Source of the DNA: Pseudarthrobacter chlorophenolicus
GTDB lineage: Bacteria > Actinomycetota > Actinomycetes > Actinomycetales > Micrococcaceae
Assembly (NCBI RefSeq): GCF_000962805.1
Contig: NZ_JZTW01000016.1
Location: 1-64,000 of the forward strand
Direction: 5' to 3'
Length of the DNA stretch: 64,000 nucleotides
In this document: positions 25,996 through 34,194 of the stretch, piece by piece
Layout: each line of letters starts with the position of its first letter
How positions within the stretch are numbered: the stretch's first letter is position 1
Notes under the pieces: generated by a model
Databases searched by the model: none
The model's input: the letters and a program-made list of their open reading frames with translations, nothing else
What the model was told of the DNA's origin: nothing
Made by a program: the position numbers and the translations under genes

Positions 25996-26021
25996 TAGGT
26001 AAGCCTTACTTAGGCTCACCT
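25996..26021 (-). promoter_or_regulatory. DtxR/IdeR-type iron box in the des promoter
   Basis: AGGTAAGCCT (25997-26006) and AGGCTCACCT (26012-26021) form an inverted repeat with one mismatch and a 5-nt spacer, and overlap two partial copies of the actinobacterial iron box (TTAGGTTAGGCTCACCTAA-like). The site lies 36 nt upstream of desA. This implies Fe-DtxR/IdeR repression when iron is plentiful. Confidence 0.8.
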
Positions 26022-26291
26022 TTTAATCAAACTTTTGTGCCCTATTTCTCTTTGGCCGCGGAATCCCGGGGTTTTCCAGCTATCCGGAAGGTCATTGACT
26101 GGCGCCCGCGCGGGCACATGGTGCACAATTTCCGCCGCTCAACTGGGGCAGGAGTGGCTGCAGCCGGGAATGTCTGGCTTGTCACATCTTTAGTAAGCAT
26201 GCTTTGCTTGTGGGGATAAATGACCTCCGCAAGCAGTTCGCGGCGGGGCTGGAAGGCCAGCCTCGTGAAGAAGCCCAAGGATGAATATCGC
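26022..26291 (+). promoter_or_regulatory. Divergent region with palindrome TAGTAAGCATGCTT (26191-26204)
   Basis: These 270 bp hold no supported gene. The des promoter is at the left end. AAGCATGCTT (26195-26204) is a perfect palindrome preceded by TAGT and followed by TGCTTGTGGGG, closely matching the site at 62144-62167 upstream of the GlsB-type gene. Confidence 0.45.
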
Positions 26292-26606
26292 ATGACCACC
26301 GCAATGGAACACCGGCTGCCAGCGTCCGGGGAGCGCACAGAGTCAGCCGGCCACACAGCCGAGCCCCTGGACCTGGGGCTCCTGGTCACCCTGAATTCGC
26401 GCATGCACTGCCGCATGCCCATGCAGCGGATCGACCCGCAGGACCTGCCAGTCCGGGAGCCCGTCTACGTTGACGGAACCGGAGTGCTGCCTGCCGGCCC
26501 CGGGAGCGAGCCGGGCACCGCTGTGACCTACCGCTGCGCGTGCGGTTTTACCCTGGACGATCCCGCCTTCAGTGCCACGGTCAGCGACCAGGCCCTGGCC
26601 AGCTGA
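26292..26606 (+). CDS. Small hypothetical protein
   Basis: A 104-residue protein with no domain I recognise. The codon third positions are strongly GC-rich, as in real genes nearby. The middle holds LVTLNSRMHCRMPMQRIDPQDLP, and the C-terminal part has a YRCACGFTLDD segment whose paired cysteines, with HC upstream, could bind metal. ATG 26292 has AAGGA about 10 nt upstream; a longer in-frame start at 26220 is possible but lacks a site. It carries the AGCATG palindrome about 90 bp upstream. No function is assigned. Confidence 0.6.
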   Translation: MTTAMEHRLPASGERTESAGHTAEPLDLGLLVTLNSRMHCRMPMQRIDPQDLPVREPVYVDGTGVLPAGPGSEPGTAVTYRCACGFTLDDPAFSATVSDQALAS

Positions 26607-26715
26607 CGCCAGCAGTCACAGGAAGCGGGCCGCTCCCGTCAACTGCAGGGCTGCGGCGAATCCAGGCCGTCACCCGCTGGCGGGGCCGCCGCGGCGCCGT
26701 TACATAACGGCCGCG

Positions 26716-27045
26716 CTACCCCTCGGGCCAGTCGACGAACTGCTCGTACCCTTCGTGCTTGCGGAGGTAGCTGGAGATAAAGGGGCAGTGCGGGATGACC
26801 CGCTTGCCGGTGGCCACAACGTCGTCCAGGGCGAAGTGCGCCAGCACCTTACCCAAGCCACGGCCTTCAAACTCCTGGCCCGTCTCGGTGTGGGTGAAGT
26901 CGATGTGGCCCGGCAGGTCACGGAAGAAGGACTGCACGGCGAGCCGGCCGCCCACCAGCAGTTCATACCGGTGCTCGGCGTCGTTGCGCCGCAGCGTGAC
27001 ATCGGGGGCGAACCTATCCTCGGTGGACAACGTGTTCTCGGTCAT
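26716..27045 (-). CDS. Small GNAT-like N-acetyltransferase (YidJ/PF14542 type)
   Basis: A 109-residue minimal GNAT domain. It has ELLVGGRLAVQSFFRDLPGHIDFTHTET, then the acyl-CoA pyrophosphate loop EFEGRGLGKVLAHFAL (near residue 60), and VIPHCPFISSYLRKHEGY at the end. The short form is typical of the Gtn-acyltransferase group with unknown small targets. It lies 15 bp downstream of the acyltransferase-3 gene, so the two are likely one transcript. No good ribosome site precedes the ATG. Confidence 0.85.
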   Translation of the reverse strand: MTENTLSTEDRFAPDVTLRRNDAEHRYELLVGGRLAVQSFFRDLPGHIDFTHTETGQEFEGRGLGKVLAHFALDDVVATGKRVIPHCPFISSYLRKHEGYEQFVDWPEG

Positions 27046-27060
27046 GGTTCGACAGTGGCA

Positions 27061-28416
27061 CTACTTCACCCCGCTGGCAATGCCCTTCCGCCCCCTCCTG
27101 CGCCCGGCACGCCAGTGCGCGCCAGGGGCGGCCGTCCTGCGTCGAGGGACAGGGCTCCGCCAGGGCACCGCACCAAGGATCAGTTGGGTGAGGGCAAAGA
27201 AGGCAGCTCCTGTCCCCAGCAGGGCGAGCGTGAGTCCGCCCAGGGCAGCGTCCGCCACAGGCAGGAAGACCACCACGACGGCGGCCCCCACCGCGGCGGG
27301 CCTGGCGCCGGAGCCCGGAGTCGCCGTCGGGGTATCTTCGAGGCGCCCGAAGGCGCCGATGACGGGCAGGAGCAGGAGCAGCAGCGCCGGCAGGACCACG
27401 GCGCGCGCCCACCACCATTCGGGCGTTCCTGATTCCGGTTTCGGAAAAGGCGCAAGGAGCAGCAGCCCGGACATTGCCGCCAGGAGGGGCAGGTGCCAGA
27501 GATACACCGTGAGGGACCGGGCACCGGCGACCTTCAGCACCCTGCCCAGCCACGGCCACGAAGCCACCCCTTCCAGGACCGGCCGCGCGGCCTCCATCAG
27601 GGCGGCCTGGGATACGCCGAGCAGGAGGAGGGTCAGGTTGGGCGGGTTGAGGTTGACCAGCATGTTCCCGGGGTAAAGCGCCAGGCCCGTCACTGCGCCC
27701 AGGAGGACGTTCGCTGCCAGGGCCACCGCTGCCAGCCCTGACCGTGGGAGCCCGGCCAGTTTGCCGTCGGCGATGAGGAAGCCCAGCTGCTGGACGGCAC
27801 ACCAGAGGAACAGCAGATTGATGTTGGCCAGGAGAGGCAGGCTGCCGCGCAGGCAATCGACGGCCACTACCATCGCCGTGAGCAGGAGGAAGGTCCGCCA
27901 GGGAGCACGGGTATGGAGGGCCGCGAGCAGGGGGATGTTCAGCTGTGCTGCGAGGTACGCGGCCAGGAACCACAGCGGCATCCCGGCACCGGCCGCCATC
28001 AGCCCGACGACCTGGGGGTGCACGCCGAGCAGCTGGGCGGCGCCGAGCCCCAGGAACATCACGGCGAGCAGGGCCGTGGCGGGCCTGACCAGCCGCAGCA
28101 GGCGTGCCCGGATGAACAGGGCAGCCGTACCGCCGCTCCCCGAAAGCCGCCGCCAGGACTCCAGTCCGGTCATCCCTCCGGTGACGAAGAACAGCGGCAT
28201 GACCATGAAGATCCAGATGACAGGCTCGAACCAGCGCTGCTCCGCCAGGGTGTTCTGGGTGGTCACAGTCCCGTCCTGGTGCAGCACCGGGCTCAGCATC
28301 ATGCAATGTCCCACCACCACCAGGGCCAGGCAGGCGAACCGGACAAGGTCGATCACCGGGTCACGGCCTGCCGTTCCCGTCCGGAGGCTTCCGCTCAGGT
28401 TGCCGGCCGTAGCCAC
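27061..28416 (-). CDS. Acyltransferase-3 family membrane protein
   Basis: A 451-residue integral membrane protein with about ten hydrophobic segments. It opens with DPVIDLVRFACLALVVVGHC, holding the conserved Arg and His of the acyltransferase-3/OafA-like family, followed by FFVTGGM in helix 2. It probably transfers acyl groups to a cell-surface or extracellular acceptor. The start is GTG at 28416; there is no strong Shine-Dalgarno sequence. An Arg/Gly-rich tail (RSPVPRRRTAAPG) ends the protein. The substrate is unknown. Confidence 0.85.
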   Translation of the reverse strand: MATAGNLSGSLRTGTAGRDPVIDLVRFACLALVVVGHCMMLSPVLHQDGTVTTQNTLAEQRWFEPVIWIFMVMPLFFVTGGMTGLESWRRLSGSGGTAALFIRARLLRLVRPATALLAVMFLGLGAAQLLGVHPQVVGLMAAGAGMPLWFLAAYLAAQLNIPLLAALHTRAPWRTFLLLTAMVVAVDCLRGSLPLLANINLLFLWCAVQQLGFLIADGKLAGLPRSGLAAVALAANVLLGAVTGLALYPGNMLVNLNPPNLTLLLLGVSQAALMEAARPVLEGVASWPWLGRVLKVAGARSLTVYLWHLPLLAAMSGLLLLAPFPKPESGTPEWWWARAVVLPALLLLLLPVIGAFGRLEDTPTATPGSGARPAAVGAAVVVVFLPVADAALGGLTLALLGTGAAFFALTQLILGAVPWRSPVPRRRTAAPGAHWRAGRRRGRKGIASGVK

Positions 28417-28535
28417 GGCGCACCCCGGAGCGTCCCGGCGCTGTTCACAGCACTATTGTGCGCCTGCCCCCTGGGGTGGAGAAGGATTGGGCGGCTGCGG
28501 CCGGAGATAGAGTGCCGGGCAGGTCAGCGTCCCGG

Positions 28536-28940
28536 TCAGAGTGAGACAGCCAGGAGGCCGAGTACGACGGCGAGCAACGGCGTGGCGCCCTGGGTTGCGG
28601 CCGCGCGGAGGTACTTGCGCCCGGACAGGGCCAGGACCAGCGCCGCCAGCAACATGGAGCCACAACTGGCGAAGATGAGGGTCCAGCCGGCTACGTCCTG
28701 CGCCGAGCCGTCTGGCCCGAAAGCCACCAGGCCCAGGCCAACGAGCGCTCCGATGGCCAGGAACAGGTTGTAGAAGCCCTGGTTGTAGGCGAGTGGCTTG
28801 GTGATCTCCGCGTTTTCCTGGGACTCGATGCTGAAACGCTTCCACGTTGCCGGCTTGGTCCAGGTCAAAGACTCCATCGTGAAGATGAAGACATGCAGCG
28901 CGGCAGCAAGGAACGCGAAAAGGAGGGAGGCCAGGATCAT
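28536..28940 (-). CDS. DUF1304 family membrane protein
   Basis: A 134-residue protein with four hydrophobic segments. It matches DUF1304: the N-terminal HVFIFTMESLTWTKPATWKRF segment and the AYNQGFYNLFLAIGA segment are its conserved motifs. The role is unknown and the location is the inner membrane. It is a single gene, 46 bp after the aldolase stop region on the same strand order. Confidence 0.88.
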   Translation of the reverse strand: MILASLLFAFLAAALHVFIFTMESLTWTKPATWKRFSIESQENAEITKPLAYNQGFYNLFLAIGALVGLGLVAFGPDGSAQDVAGWTLIFASCGSMLLAALVLALSGRKYLRAAATQGATPLLAVVLGLLAVSL

Positions 28941-28986
28941 TGCTCGATCCTAGCCTCCCTCCCCGGGGTTTCCCCGCGTCTTGCGC

Positions 28987-29862
28987 TTAGCGGGTCAGCG
29001 TGGCCAGCGTGGCGCCGGCGAACTCTCCGGCCGACCGGTTCCAGTGGCCCAGGAGCGCCTGCAGGTTTTCACCGTCGGCGCGGTGCGCCGGGAGCTGCTC
29101 CTGCAGCGTGGCCAGCACCCCGGTGCGCAGCTCGGTGTTGAAGTTGACCTTGCCTACGTTCATGGCGGCCGCCTTAACCAGTTCCTCCGCCGGGATGCCT
29201 GAGGCGCCGTGCAGCACCAGCGGGATGTGGGTCCGCACGGCGATGTCCTGCAGCACGTCCCAGCGCAACTGCGGCTCGCCCTTGTACTTGCCATGGACGT
29301 TGCCCACGGCAACCGCAAGGAGCTGGGCGCCGGTACGGGCCACGAAGTCTTCAACCTGTGCGGAGTCGGTCAGCCCTGCCACGGCAACGACGGACTGGTC
29401 TGCGGGCTGATCGGCCGAGAAGGCGCGGTCCTCATCGCCGGCCAGGCCGCCGAGCTCGGCCTCGAGCACCACATCGGGATGCCCGTTAGCCGCCAGGAGT
29501 TCCCGGGCGGCCACCACCAGGGCGATGTTCTCCTCGTAAGGCAAGGACGAACCATCGGCGAGGACCGAATCCGCCCCCGCTGCGACGGCGTCGGCCATCA
29601 CTGCAAGGTCCGTGGCGTGGTCAAGCTGCACGGCGACCGGCACGGAGGCCGCGTCCGCCAGGCCCCGGAGGGCCGCGATCAGGCGGAGCCCGTTGGGGGT
29701 GGCAGCCGTCTTGGGGGCTACCAGCAGGATGACGCCGCGGCCGGACTCCTCGGCCGCGCCCACCACGGCCAGGGCAGTGGTGAAGTCATAGCAGGTGAAA
29801 GCGGGAACGGCTGAGCCCTGCTGCAGCGCGGAGGTGACCAGGTGGTCGAGTCGGGTGCGCAT
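28987..29862 (-). CDS. Class II (zinc) ketose-bisphosphate-type aldolase
   Basis: A 291-residue TIM-barrel aldolase of the FBA/GatY/KbaY class II family. The catalytic Asp and metal His are in VAVQLDHATD, the second metal His in AVGNVHGKYKG, and the third in LVLHGASGI, with KVNFNTELR as the phosphate-binding loop. It is the last gene of the acid-sugar operon, and its ATG overlaps the GntP stop (TGATG). In known tetronate operons the last step is a decarboxylating OtnC/YgbL (class II aldolase/adducin fold); here an FBA-type enzyme holds that place. Its true substrate is inferred to be a phosphorylated keto-acid or sugar, not fructose bisphosphate. It could also be a general aldolase that joined the operon. 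Confidence 0.9.
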   Translation of the reverse strand: MRTRLDHLVTSALQQGSAVPAFTCYDFTTALAVVGAAEESGRGVILLVAPKTAATPNGLRLIAALRGLADAASVPVAVQLDHATDLAVMADAVAAGADSVLADGSSLPYEENIALVVAARELLAANGHPDVVLEAELGGLAGDEDRAFSADQPADQSVVAVAGLTDSAQVEDFVARTGAQLLAVAVGNVHGKYKGEPQLRWDVLQDIAVRTHIPLVLHGASGIPAEELVKAAAMNVGKVNFNTELRTGVLATLQEQLPAHRADGENLQALLGHWNRSAGEFAGATLATLTR

Positions 29863-31328
29863 CAGACGCCCAGGCCTCCTACCAGGATCCAGGCCACGAA
29901 GGTCAGGGCGAAGCCGGCCAGCCCCAGGACGGTGGTGAGCACGGTCCAGGTCTTCAGGCCGTCGGAGACGGTGAGGCCGTAGTAGCGCACCACGGTCCAG
30001 AAGCCGGCATCAGTGACGTGGGAAAGTCCCAGTGCGCCGAAGCCGATGGCAATGACGATTACGGCGATCTGGGCCGGGCTGTAACCGCCCTCCATGACTG
30101 CGGAGGTCAGCAGGCCGGTGGTGGTCACGATCGCAACGGTGGCCGAACCCTGGGCGGCACGCAGGGCCAGCGAGATCACGAAGCCGAGGGCAATGACGGG
30201 CAGGCCCAGGTGGTCCAGGGTCTGGGAAAGTGCTGCACCGATGCCGGAGGTCCGCAGGACTTCACCGAACACGCCGCCGGCGGCAACCACCATCAGGATG
30301 GACGCGATGGGAGGCAGCGCGCCTTCGAAGATTTCACCGGTTTCCTTCAACGACCAGTTGCGGCGCACGGCCAGCAGGAAGAAGGAGAGCGCCACGGCCA
30401 CCAGGAGCGCGAAGAACGGGTTGCCGATGAAGGCGGCCAGGCCGTACCAGGAGTTGTCCTTGGGGATGGTGAGCGTGCCCAGGGTGCCGAGCAGGATCTG
30501 CACGATGGGGGCGGCGATGAGGAAGATGATGAGGCCGGGACGCGGCGGGGCGATGGCGGAGGCACCGGGGCCGTCGTGGCCCACCTTGACCAGCGAGTCG
30601 GAGCCGAACTCCTCAACCTGGGCCTTGACCGAGGGCAGGAGTTCGTATTCCTTGCGGTTCATGATGCTGGCAACCCAGTAGGACAGGAAGCCGAGCGGAA
30701 CACAGATGGCCAGCGAGATCAGGGTGATCAGTCCGATGTCGGCGCCGAAGACGCCTGCACCGGCAACGATGCCGGGGTGCGGCGGGACGGCAACGTGGAT
30801 GGAGAGCATGATGCCGGCCATGGGCAGGCCAAACTTGACCGGGTGGACCTTGGCGATCTTGGCGAAGGCGTAGACGATCGGCACCAGGACGATGACGCCC
30901 ACCTCGAAGAACACGGGGATGGCCACGAGGAAGCCGACCGCGGTGAGGGCCACTGCCACGCGCTTGGCACCGAGCTTCTCGGTGAAGTGGGCGGCCAGCG
31001 ACTGCACGCCGCCGGAGACCTCGATCATCCGGCCCAGCACGGCGCCGAGGGCGATCAGCAGCGCCACCTTGCCCATGGTGCTGCCCACACCGTTGGCCAC
31101 AACGGTGAACACGTCCTTGAGCGGGATCTGGGAGGCCACGGCCACCAGGATGCTGACGGTCAGCAGGGCCACGAAGGCCTGGATCTTGAAGCGGATGATC
31201 ATCACCAGCAGCACGGCGATGCCGAGCGCGGCGATGGTCAGCAGCAGCGGGGTGCCGAGCTCAACTGCGGGTTTGATGGCCGGAGCGTCGGCCGCCCGCA
31301 CCATCAGCGGGCTAATGAGGTGGTTCAC
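29862..31328 (-). CDS. GntP-family gluconate/acid-sugar:H+ symporter
   Basis: A 488-residue permease with about 12-14 hydrophobic segments. It matches the GntP/GntT family: GAVLGRMIEVSGGVQSLA, VAVPPHPGIVAGAG and GLSHVTDAGFWTV are its hallmarks. It would import gluconate-like or four-carbon aldonates with protons. The GTG at 31328 is chosen because AAAGGAG lies 9 nt before it. It lies between the dehydrogenase and the aldolase genes of the operon. This matches ygbN in the enterobacterial threonate operon. Confidence 0.9.
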   Translation of the reverse strand: MNHLISPLMVRAADAPAIKPAVELGTPLLLTIAALGIAVLLVMIIRFKIQAFVALLTVSILVAVASQIPLKDVFTVVANGVGSTMGKVALLIALGAVLGRMIEVSGGVQSLAAHFTEKLGAKRVAVALTAVGFLVAIPVFFEVGVIVLVPIVYAFAKIAKVHPVKFGLPMAGIMLSIHVAVPPHPGIVAGAGVFGADIGLITLISLAICVPLGFLSYWVASIMNRKEYELLPSVKAQVEEFGSDSLVKVGHDGPGASAIAPPRPGLIIFLIAAPIVQILLGTLGTLTIPKDNSWYGLAAFIGNPFFALLVAVALSFFLLAVRRNWSLKETGEIFEGALPPIASILMVVAAGGVFGEVLRTSGIGAALSQTLDHLGLPVIALGFVISLALRAAQGSATVAIVTTTGLLTSAVMEGGYSPAQIAVIVIAIGFGALGLSHVTDAGFWTVVRYYGLTVSDGLKTWTVLTTVLGLAGFALTFVAWILVGGLGV

Positions 31329-31411
31329 GATGGGTGTCTCCTTTGACGTGCCAGTCTTCCAGAAGACGGGCAATAAGGCGCCGGTTGTTTCTAAGGGGAG
31401 TAACGCGGGAA

Positions 31412-31449
31412 GTACGACGGCGGCGGAGGGGGGACCGCCGCCGTCGTAC
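31412..31449. other. Strong intercistronic hairpin
   Basis: A perfect 15-bp stem (31412-31426 with 31435-31449) with an 8-nt G-rich loop lies between the dehydrogenase stop and the permease start. There is no T-run after it on the minus strand, so partial termination or mRNA stabilisation are both possible. Confidence 0.7.
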
Positions 31450-31478
31450 GTATTGGGGAGGGTGCTGCCGGTTGGTGC

Positions 31479-32378
31479 TTAGTTGGTGCGCTTGGCGGGG
31501 GCTACCACCTTGATGACCGCGGAGTCATCGGCGGCGGCGAGGCCCTGGGCCTGGCCCAGCAGGTAGAGCTGTTCCGCTGCGGCGGCAACCGGGGCCGCCA
31601 GGCCGGCGGCGCGGGTGGCCTTGCCCACGATGCCCATGTCCTTGACGAAGATGTCCAGGCGGGAGAGGACCTCGGCGCCCTCTTCGTTGTAGGCCTCCAG
31701 GATGCGCGGACCGCGGTTGGAGAGCATGAAGGAACCTGCCGCGCCGGCTTCGAGGGCGGCGAGGGTCTTGGCCTGGTCCAGGCCGAGGGCGTCCGCCAGG
31801 GCCAGGGCTTCGGCAGCGGCGGCGATGTGGACGCCGCAGAGGAGCTGGTTGACGGTCTTCAGGGCCTGGCCGTCGCCGGGCTTGTCGCCCACCACGGTGA
31901 GGGTGGAGGCCAGGAGCTCCAGGGCGGGGGCTGCCTTTTCGCGGGCTTCGGGGGAAGCACCGACGACGATCAGCAGGTCGCCTTCGCCGGCACGCTTGGG
32001 TCCGCCGGAGAGCGGCGCGTCAACGAGTTCGACGCCGTAGGCAGCCAGCTTCTCGACGGTGGCGGGGATGGCTTCGGTACCCACGGTGCTGCCGAGGATC
32101 ACGACGGCGCCAGGCTCCAGGACGGAGGCCACGCCGTTCCCGCCGAAGAGGACGTCGTTGAGCTGTTCGCCGTTGCGGACGGCGAGGAGCACCGCGTCGG
32201 CACCCTTGGCTGCCTCGCGGGCGGTGCCGAAGGTGGCGATGCCGGCTTCTTCAGCGAGCTTCAGGCGGGGTTCGGCGATATCGAAGCCGTGCACGGTCAC
32301 CTGCGAGGCGAGGCGGGTGGCCATGGGCAGGCCCATGGCGCCAAGGCCCAGGACGGTGACGGTGTAGTTGCTGGTCAT
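31479..32378 (-). CDS. HIBADH-family NAD(P)-dependent dehydrogenase (threonate dehydrogenase-like)
   Basis: A 299-residue beta-hydroxyacid dehydrogenase. The cofactor motif is VLGLGAMGLPMATRL (near residue 10), the substrate loop is DAPLSGGPKRAGEGDL (near residue 118), and the catalytic Lys is in GDGQALKTVNQLL (near residue 170). It resembles LtnD/YgbJ, which oxidises L-threonate or a related tetronate at C2, and also tartronate semialdehyde reductase. The kinase next to it favours the LtnD reading. It is the second gene of the operon. Confidence 0.88.
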   Translation of the reverse strand: MTSNYTVTVLGLGAMGLPMATRLASQVTVHGFDIAEPRLKLAEEAGIATFGTAREAAKGADAVLLAVRNGEQLNDVLFGGNGVASVLEPGAVVILGSTVGTEAIPATVEKLAAYGVELVDAPLSGGPKRAGEGDLLIVVGASPEAREKAAPALELLASTLTVVGDKPGDGQALKTVNQLLCGVHIAAAAEALALADALGLDQAKTLAALEAGAAGSFMLSNRGPRILEAYNEEGAEVLSRLDIFVKDMGIVGKATRAAGLAAPVAAAAEQLYLLGQAQGLAAADDSAVIKVVAPAKRTN

Positions 32379-32413
32379 GGTGTTCTCCGTTTAATTCTGT
32401 GAAAAGCCCGGGA

Positions 32414-32448
32414 TTGAGCCTGTCGAAATCCGGTTTCGACAAGCTCAA
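32414..32448. repeat. Dispersed-type hairpin repeat (TGTCGAAA family)
   Basis: A 15-nt arm TTGAGCCTGTCGAAA (32414-32428) pairs with TTTCGACAAGCTCAA (32434-32448), with one mismatch and a 5-nt loop. This short palindrome is a repeat I know to be frequent between genes in many Actinobacteria. It lies between kinase and dehydrogenase genes. Confidence 0.75.
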
Positions 32449-32518
32449 CCACCGGTGGGTGGGCCCACGCCGGCGAGGGCCCCGGCCCGAGCTTGCGAGG
32501 GTGGGGAGCCGGTGGGGA

Positions 32519-34021
32519 CTAGAACGTGTTGCTGAGCTTGCGGGTGACCTGGGCCAGGGAGTCGTCGTCGCCCACGTTGCCGGCGAAGACGATGTACGGG
32601 ATGCCCTTGGCGGGCCCGTCCACCGGTTCCCAGAGGGAGACAATGCCCGGCAGCATGGGGCCGCGGACAATGCCGTGGCGGATTTCCAGGCCGTGGGCTG
32701 CGACGTCCGAGGAGGTGATGCCGCCCTTGGCGATGACGAACCGCGGCGGGAAGGTCTTCAGGGTGCGGTTGACCACGGCTACGACGGCGGCGGACACGGT
32801 GCGTGCGATCCGCAGGCTTTCGGCGGCGTCGTCGGTCTTGATCAGCAGGCGGCTGGTGTGCACGATGACGTCGCCGCCGCGGAGGGCCTCGACCACGGTG
32901 TCCACAGTCTGGTCCAGGTGGGTTGCGGCTTCCGTCGGGTCGGCGAGGAGCTTCTCGACGTTGATCTCGATGATGCTTGCGGAGCTGTGCTCGGCCGTGA
33001 GGACGTTCAACTGGCGGGTGGTGACGCCCACGTGCGAGCCCACTACGATCAGGCCGCCGGCGGTGGAGGGCGTGTTGCCTTCGTAGGCTTCCTCTGCGGT
33101 CAGGGCCGTGCGGACTTCCTGGCCGATGCGGCCGCGGACGAACGGCGGGCCCACGCGGTAGAGGAGTTTCTTGCCACGGCGCTCGGCTTCTTCCAGGCCG
33201 AGGGCCAGTGCGCGGAAATCGTTCTCGGTGACGATATCAGCCACGATCGGGGTGGAGTTGGTAGCTCCCTCGATGGCATCGGCGATGGCCTTGGCGGAGA
33301 TGGCGGGGTCCTGGGCGGCGGAGCCGGCGCGGATGATGTTTAGGTCCAGGACGATCACGGAGTCGACGGCGAACCGGCCCTTGGACTTTTCCTCCACGTA
33401 CTCCGCCATGACGGAGGTAGCGAAGCCGAAGCTGGCGTCCTTGGCGAATTCGGTCTCGGAGACCGGGAGCAGGGTGCCGGCGGCCTCAGCCGTGCCGCGC
33501 ATGTAGTGGACGCCGCCGATGGTGACGCGGCCGGCGTCGGGGAATGCGGGAACCAGCACGACGCCGTCGGTGGCTTCACCGCTCACCTCGCTGACCGTGG
33601 CGGCGATGACATCGGGCTCCAGCGGGTAGTGGCCGCGGAGGGTGGAGTCGCTGCGGCTGACGAACGCGAGCCGCAGGCTGGAATCAGCGTTGGAATCAGC
33701 GCTGGAACCGGCAGCGGCCAGGGCGTTGCGGACCACTTCTTCGTTACGGGCGGCGGCTTCGGCCGGGTCCAGGCTGCGCGTGTTGGTCAGGACGTAGACC
33801 GCGGGCTTGGACTGGCTGAAGGCCCAGGTGAAGTCCTCGACGTCCCATTGGGTGAGCACGGGCAGGTCTGCCACGGACTGCGTTCCGGTGGGGTCGTCGT
33901 CGAGCACTACCAGGACGCGGGGAGTCTCCGCGTTGGAAGCGGCCAGGGTGCTGGCCACCAGTGCTGCGGGGATGGGGAAGTCCGCGGGATAGGCGGCCAG
34001 GACGTCTGCTTCAAGCGTCAC
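32519..34021 (-). CDS. Four-carbon acid-sugar kinase (DUF1537/OtnK family)
   Basis: A 500-residue kinase of the DUF1537 family that phosphorylates 3-keto or hydroxy tetronates (threonate, erythronate derivatives) with ATP. The N-terminal substrate domain has DDDPTGTQS (near residue 45) and SRSDSTLRGHYPLEPD (near residue 120). The C-terminal nucleotide-binding domain has VVGSHVGVTTRQ and FVIAKGGITSSD followed by GPMLPGIVSLW. The GTG at 34021 is used because CGGAG lies 6 nt before it. It is the first gene of the operon. A 140-bp gap with a hairpin repeat separates it from the dehydrogenase. Confidence 0.9.
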   Translation of the reverse strand: MTLEADVLAAYPADFPIPAALVASTLAASNAETPRVLVVLDDDPTGTQSVADLPVLTQWDVEDFTWAFSQSKPAVYVLTNTRSLDPAEAAARNEEVVRNALAAAGSSADSNADSSLRLAFVSRSDSTLRGHYPLEPDVIAATVSEVSGEATDGVVLVPAFPDAGRVTIGGVHYMRGTAEAAGTLLPVSETEFAKDASFGFATSVMAEYVEEKSKGRFAVDSVIVLDLNIIRAGSAAQDPAISAKAIADAIEGATNSTPIVADIVTENDFRALALGLEEAERRGKKLLYRVGPPFVRGRIGQEVRTALTAEEAYEGNTPSTAGGLIVVGSHVGVTTRQLNVLTAEHSSASIIEINVEKLLADPTEAATHLDQTVDTVVEALRGGDVIVHTSRLLIKTDDAAESLRIARTVSAAVVAVVNRTLKTFPPRFVIAKGGITSSDVAAHGLEIRHGIVRGPMLPGIVSLWEPVDGPAKGIPYIVFAGNVGDDDSLAQVTRKLSNTF

Positions 34022-34077
34022 AGTGCACTCCGTTGTGTTGCGATCCGGGGGCCGGATCAAGATGTAAATGTATCTGT

Positions 34078-34154
34078 AAGATGTCTGACATCTTGCATTT
34101 GAATGCTAGTGTGGCACACGACATAAAAGACGCGCAAGTAGACTTGTCAGACAT
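34078..34154. promoter_or_regulatory. Two TGTCNGACA operators in the divergent kinase/GntR promoter
   Basis: AAGATGTCTGACATCTT (34078-34094) is a perfect odd palindrome, and TGTCAGACA (34145-34153) repeats its core. The first is near the kinase promoter and the second near the regulator start (34195). This core is the common shape bound by FadR-type GntR regulators, so the divergent gene product is the likely binder. Confidence 0.75.
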
Positions 34155-34194
34155 ATCCGCCGGGTAGACGCCCAGGGCAGGGATCGGGGGAACC

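Noticed and set aside
30018..31346. Long plus-strand frame opposite the GntP permease
   Set aside because: The His/Gly/Asp-rich composition is an antisense artefact. The permease motifs settle the coding strand.
31479..34021. Glyoxylate/tartronate semialdehyde reductase pathway (GlxR-type) for the dehydrogenase
   Set aside because: No glyoxylate carboligase or hydroxypyruvate isomerase nearby. The DUF1537 kinase and GntP context favours a four-carbon acid sugar.
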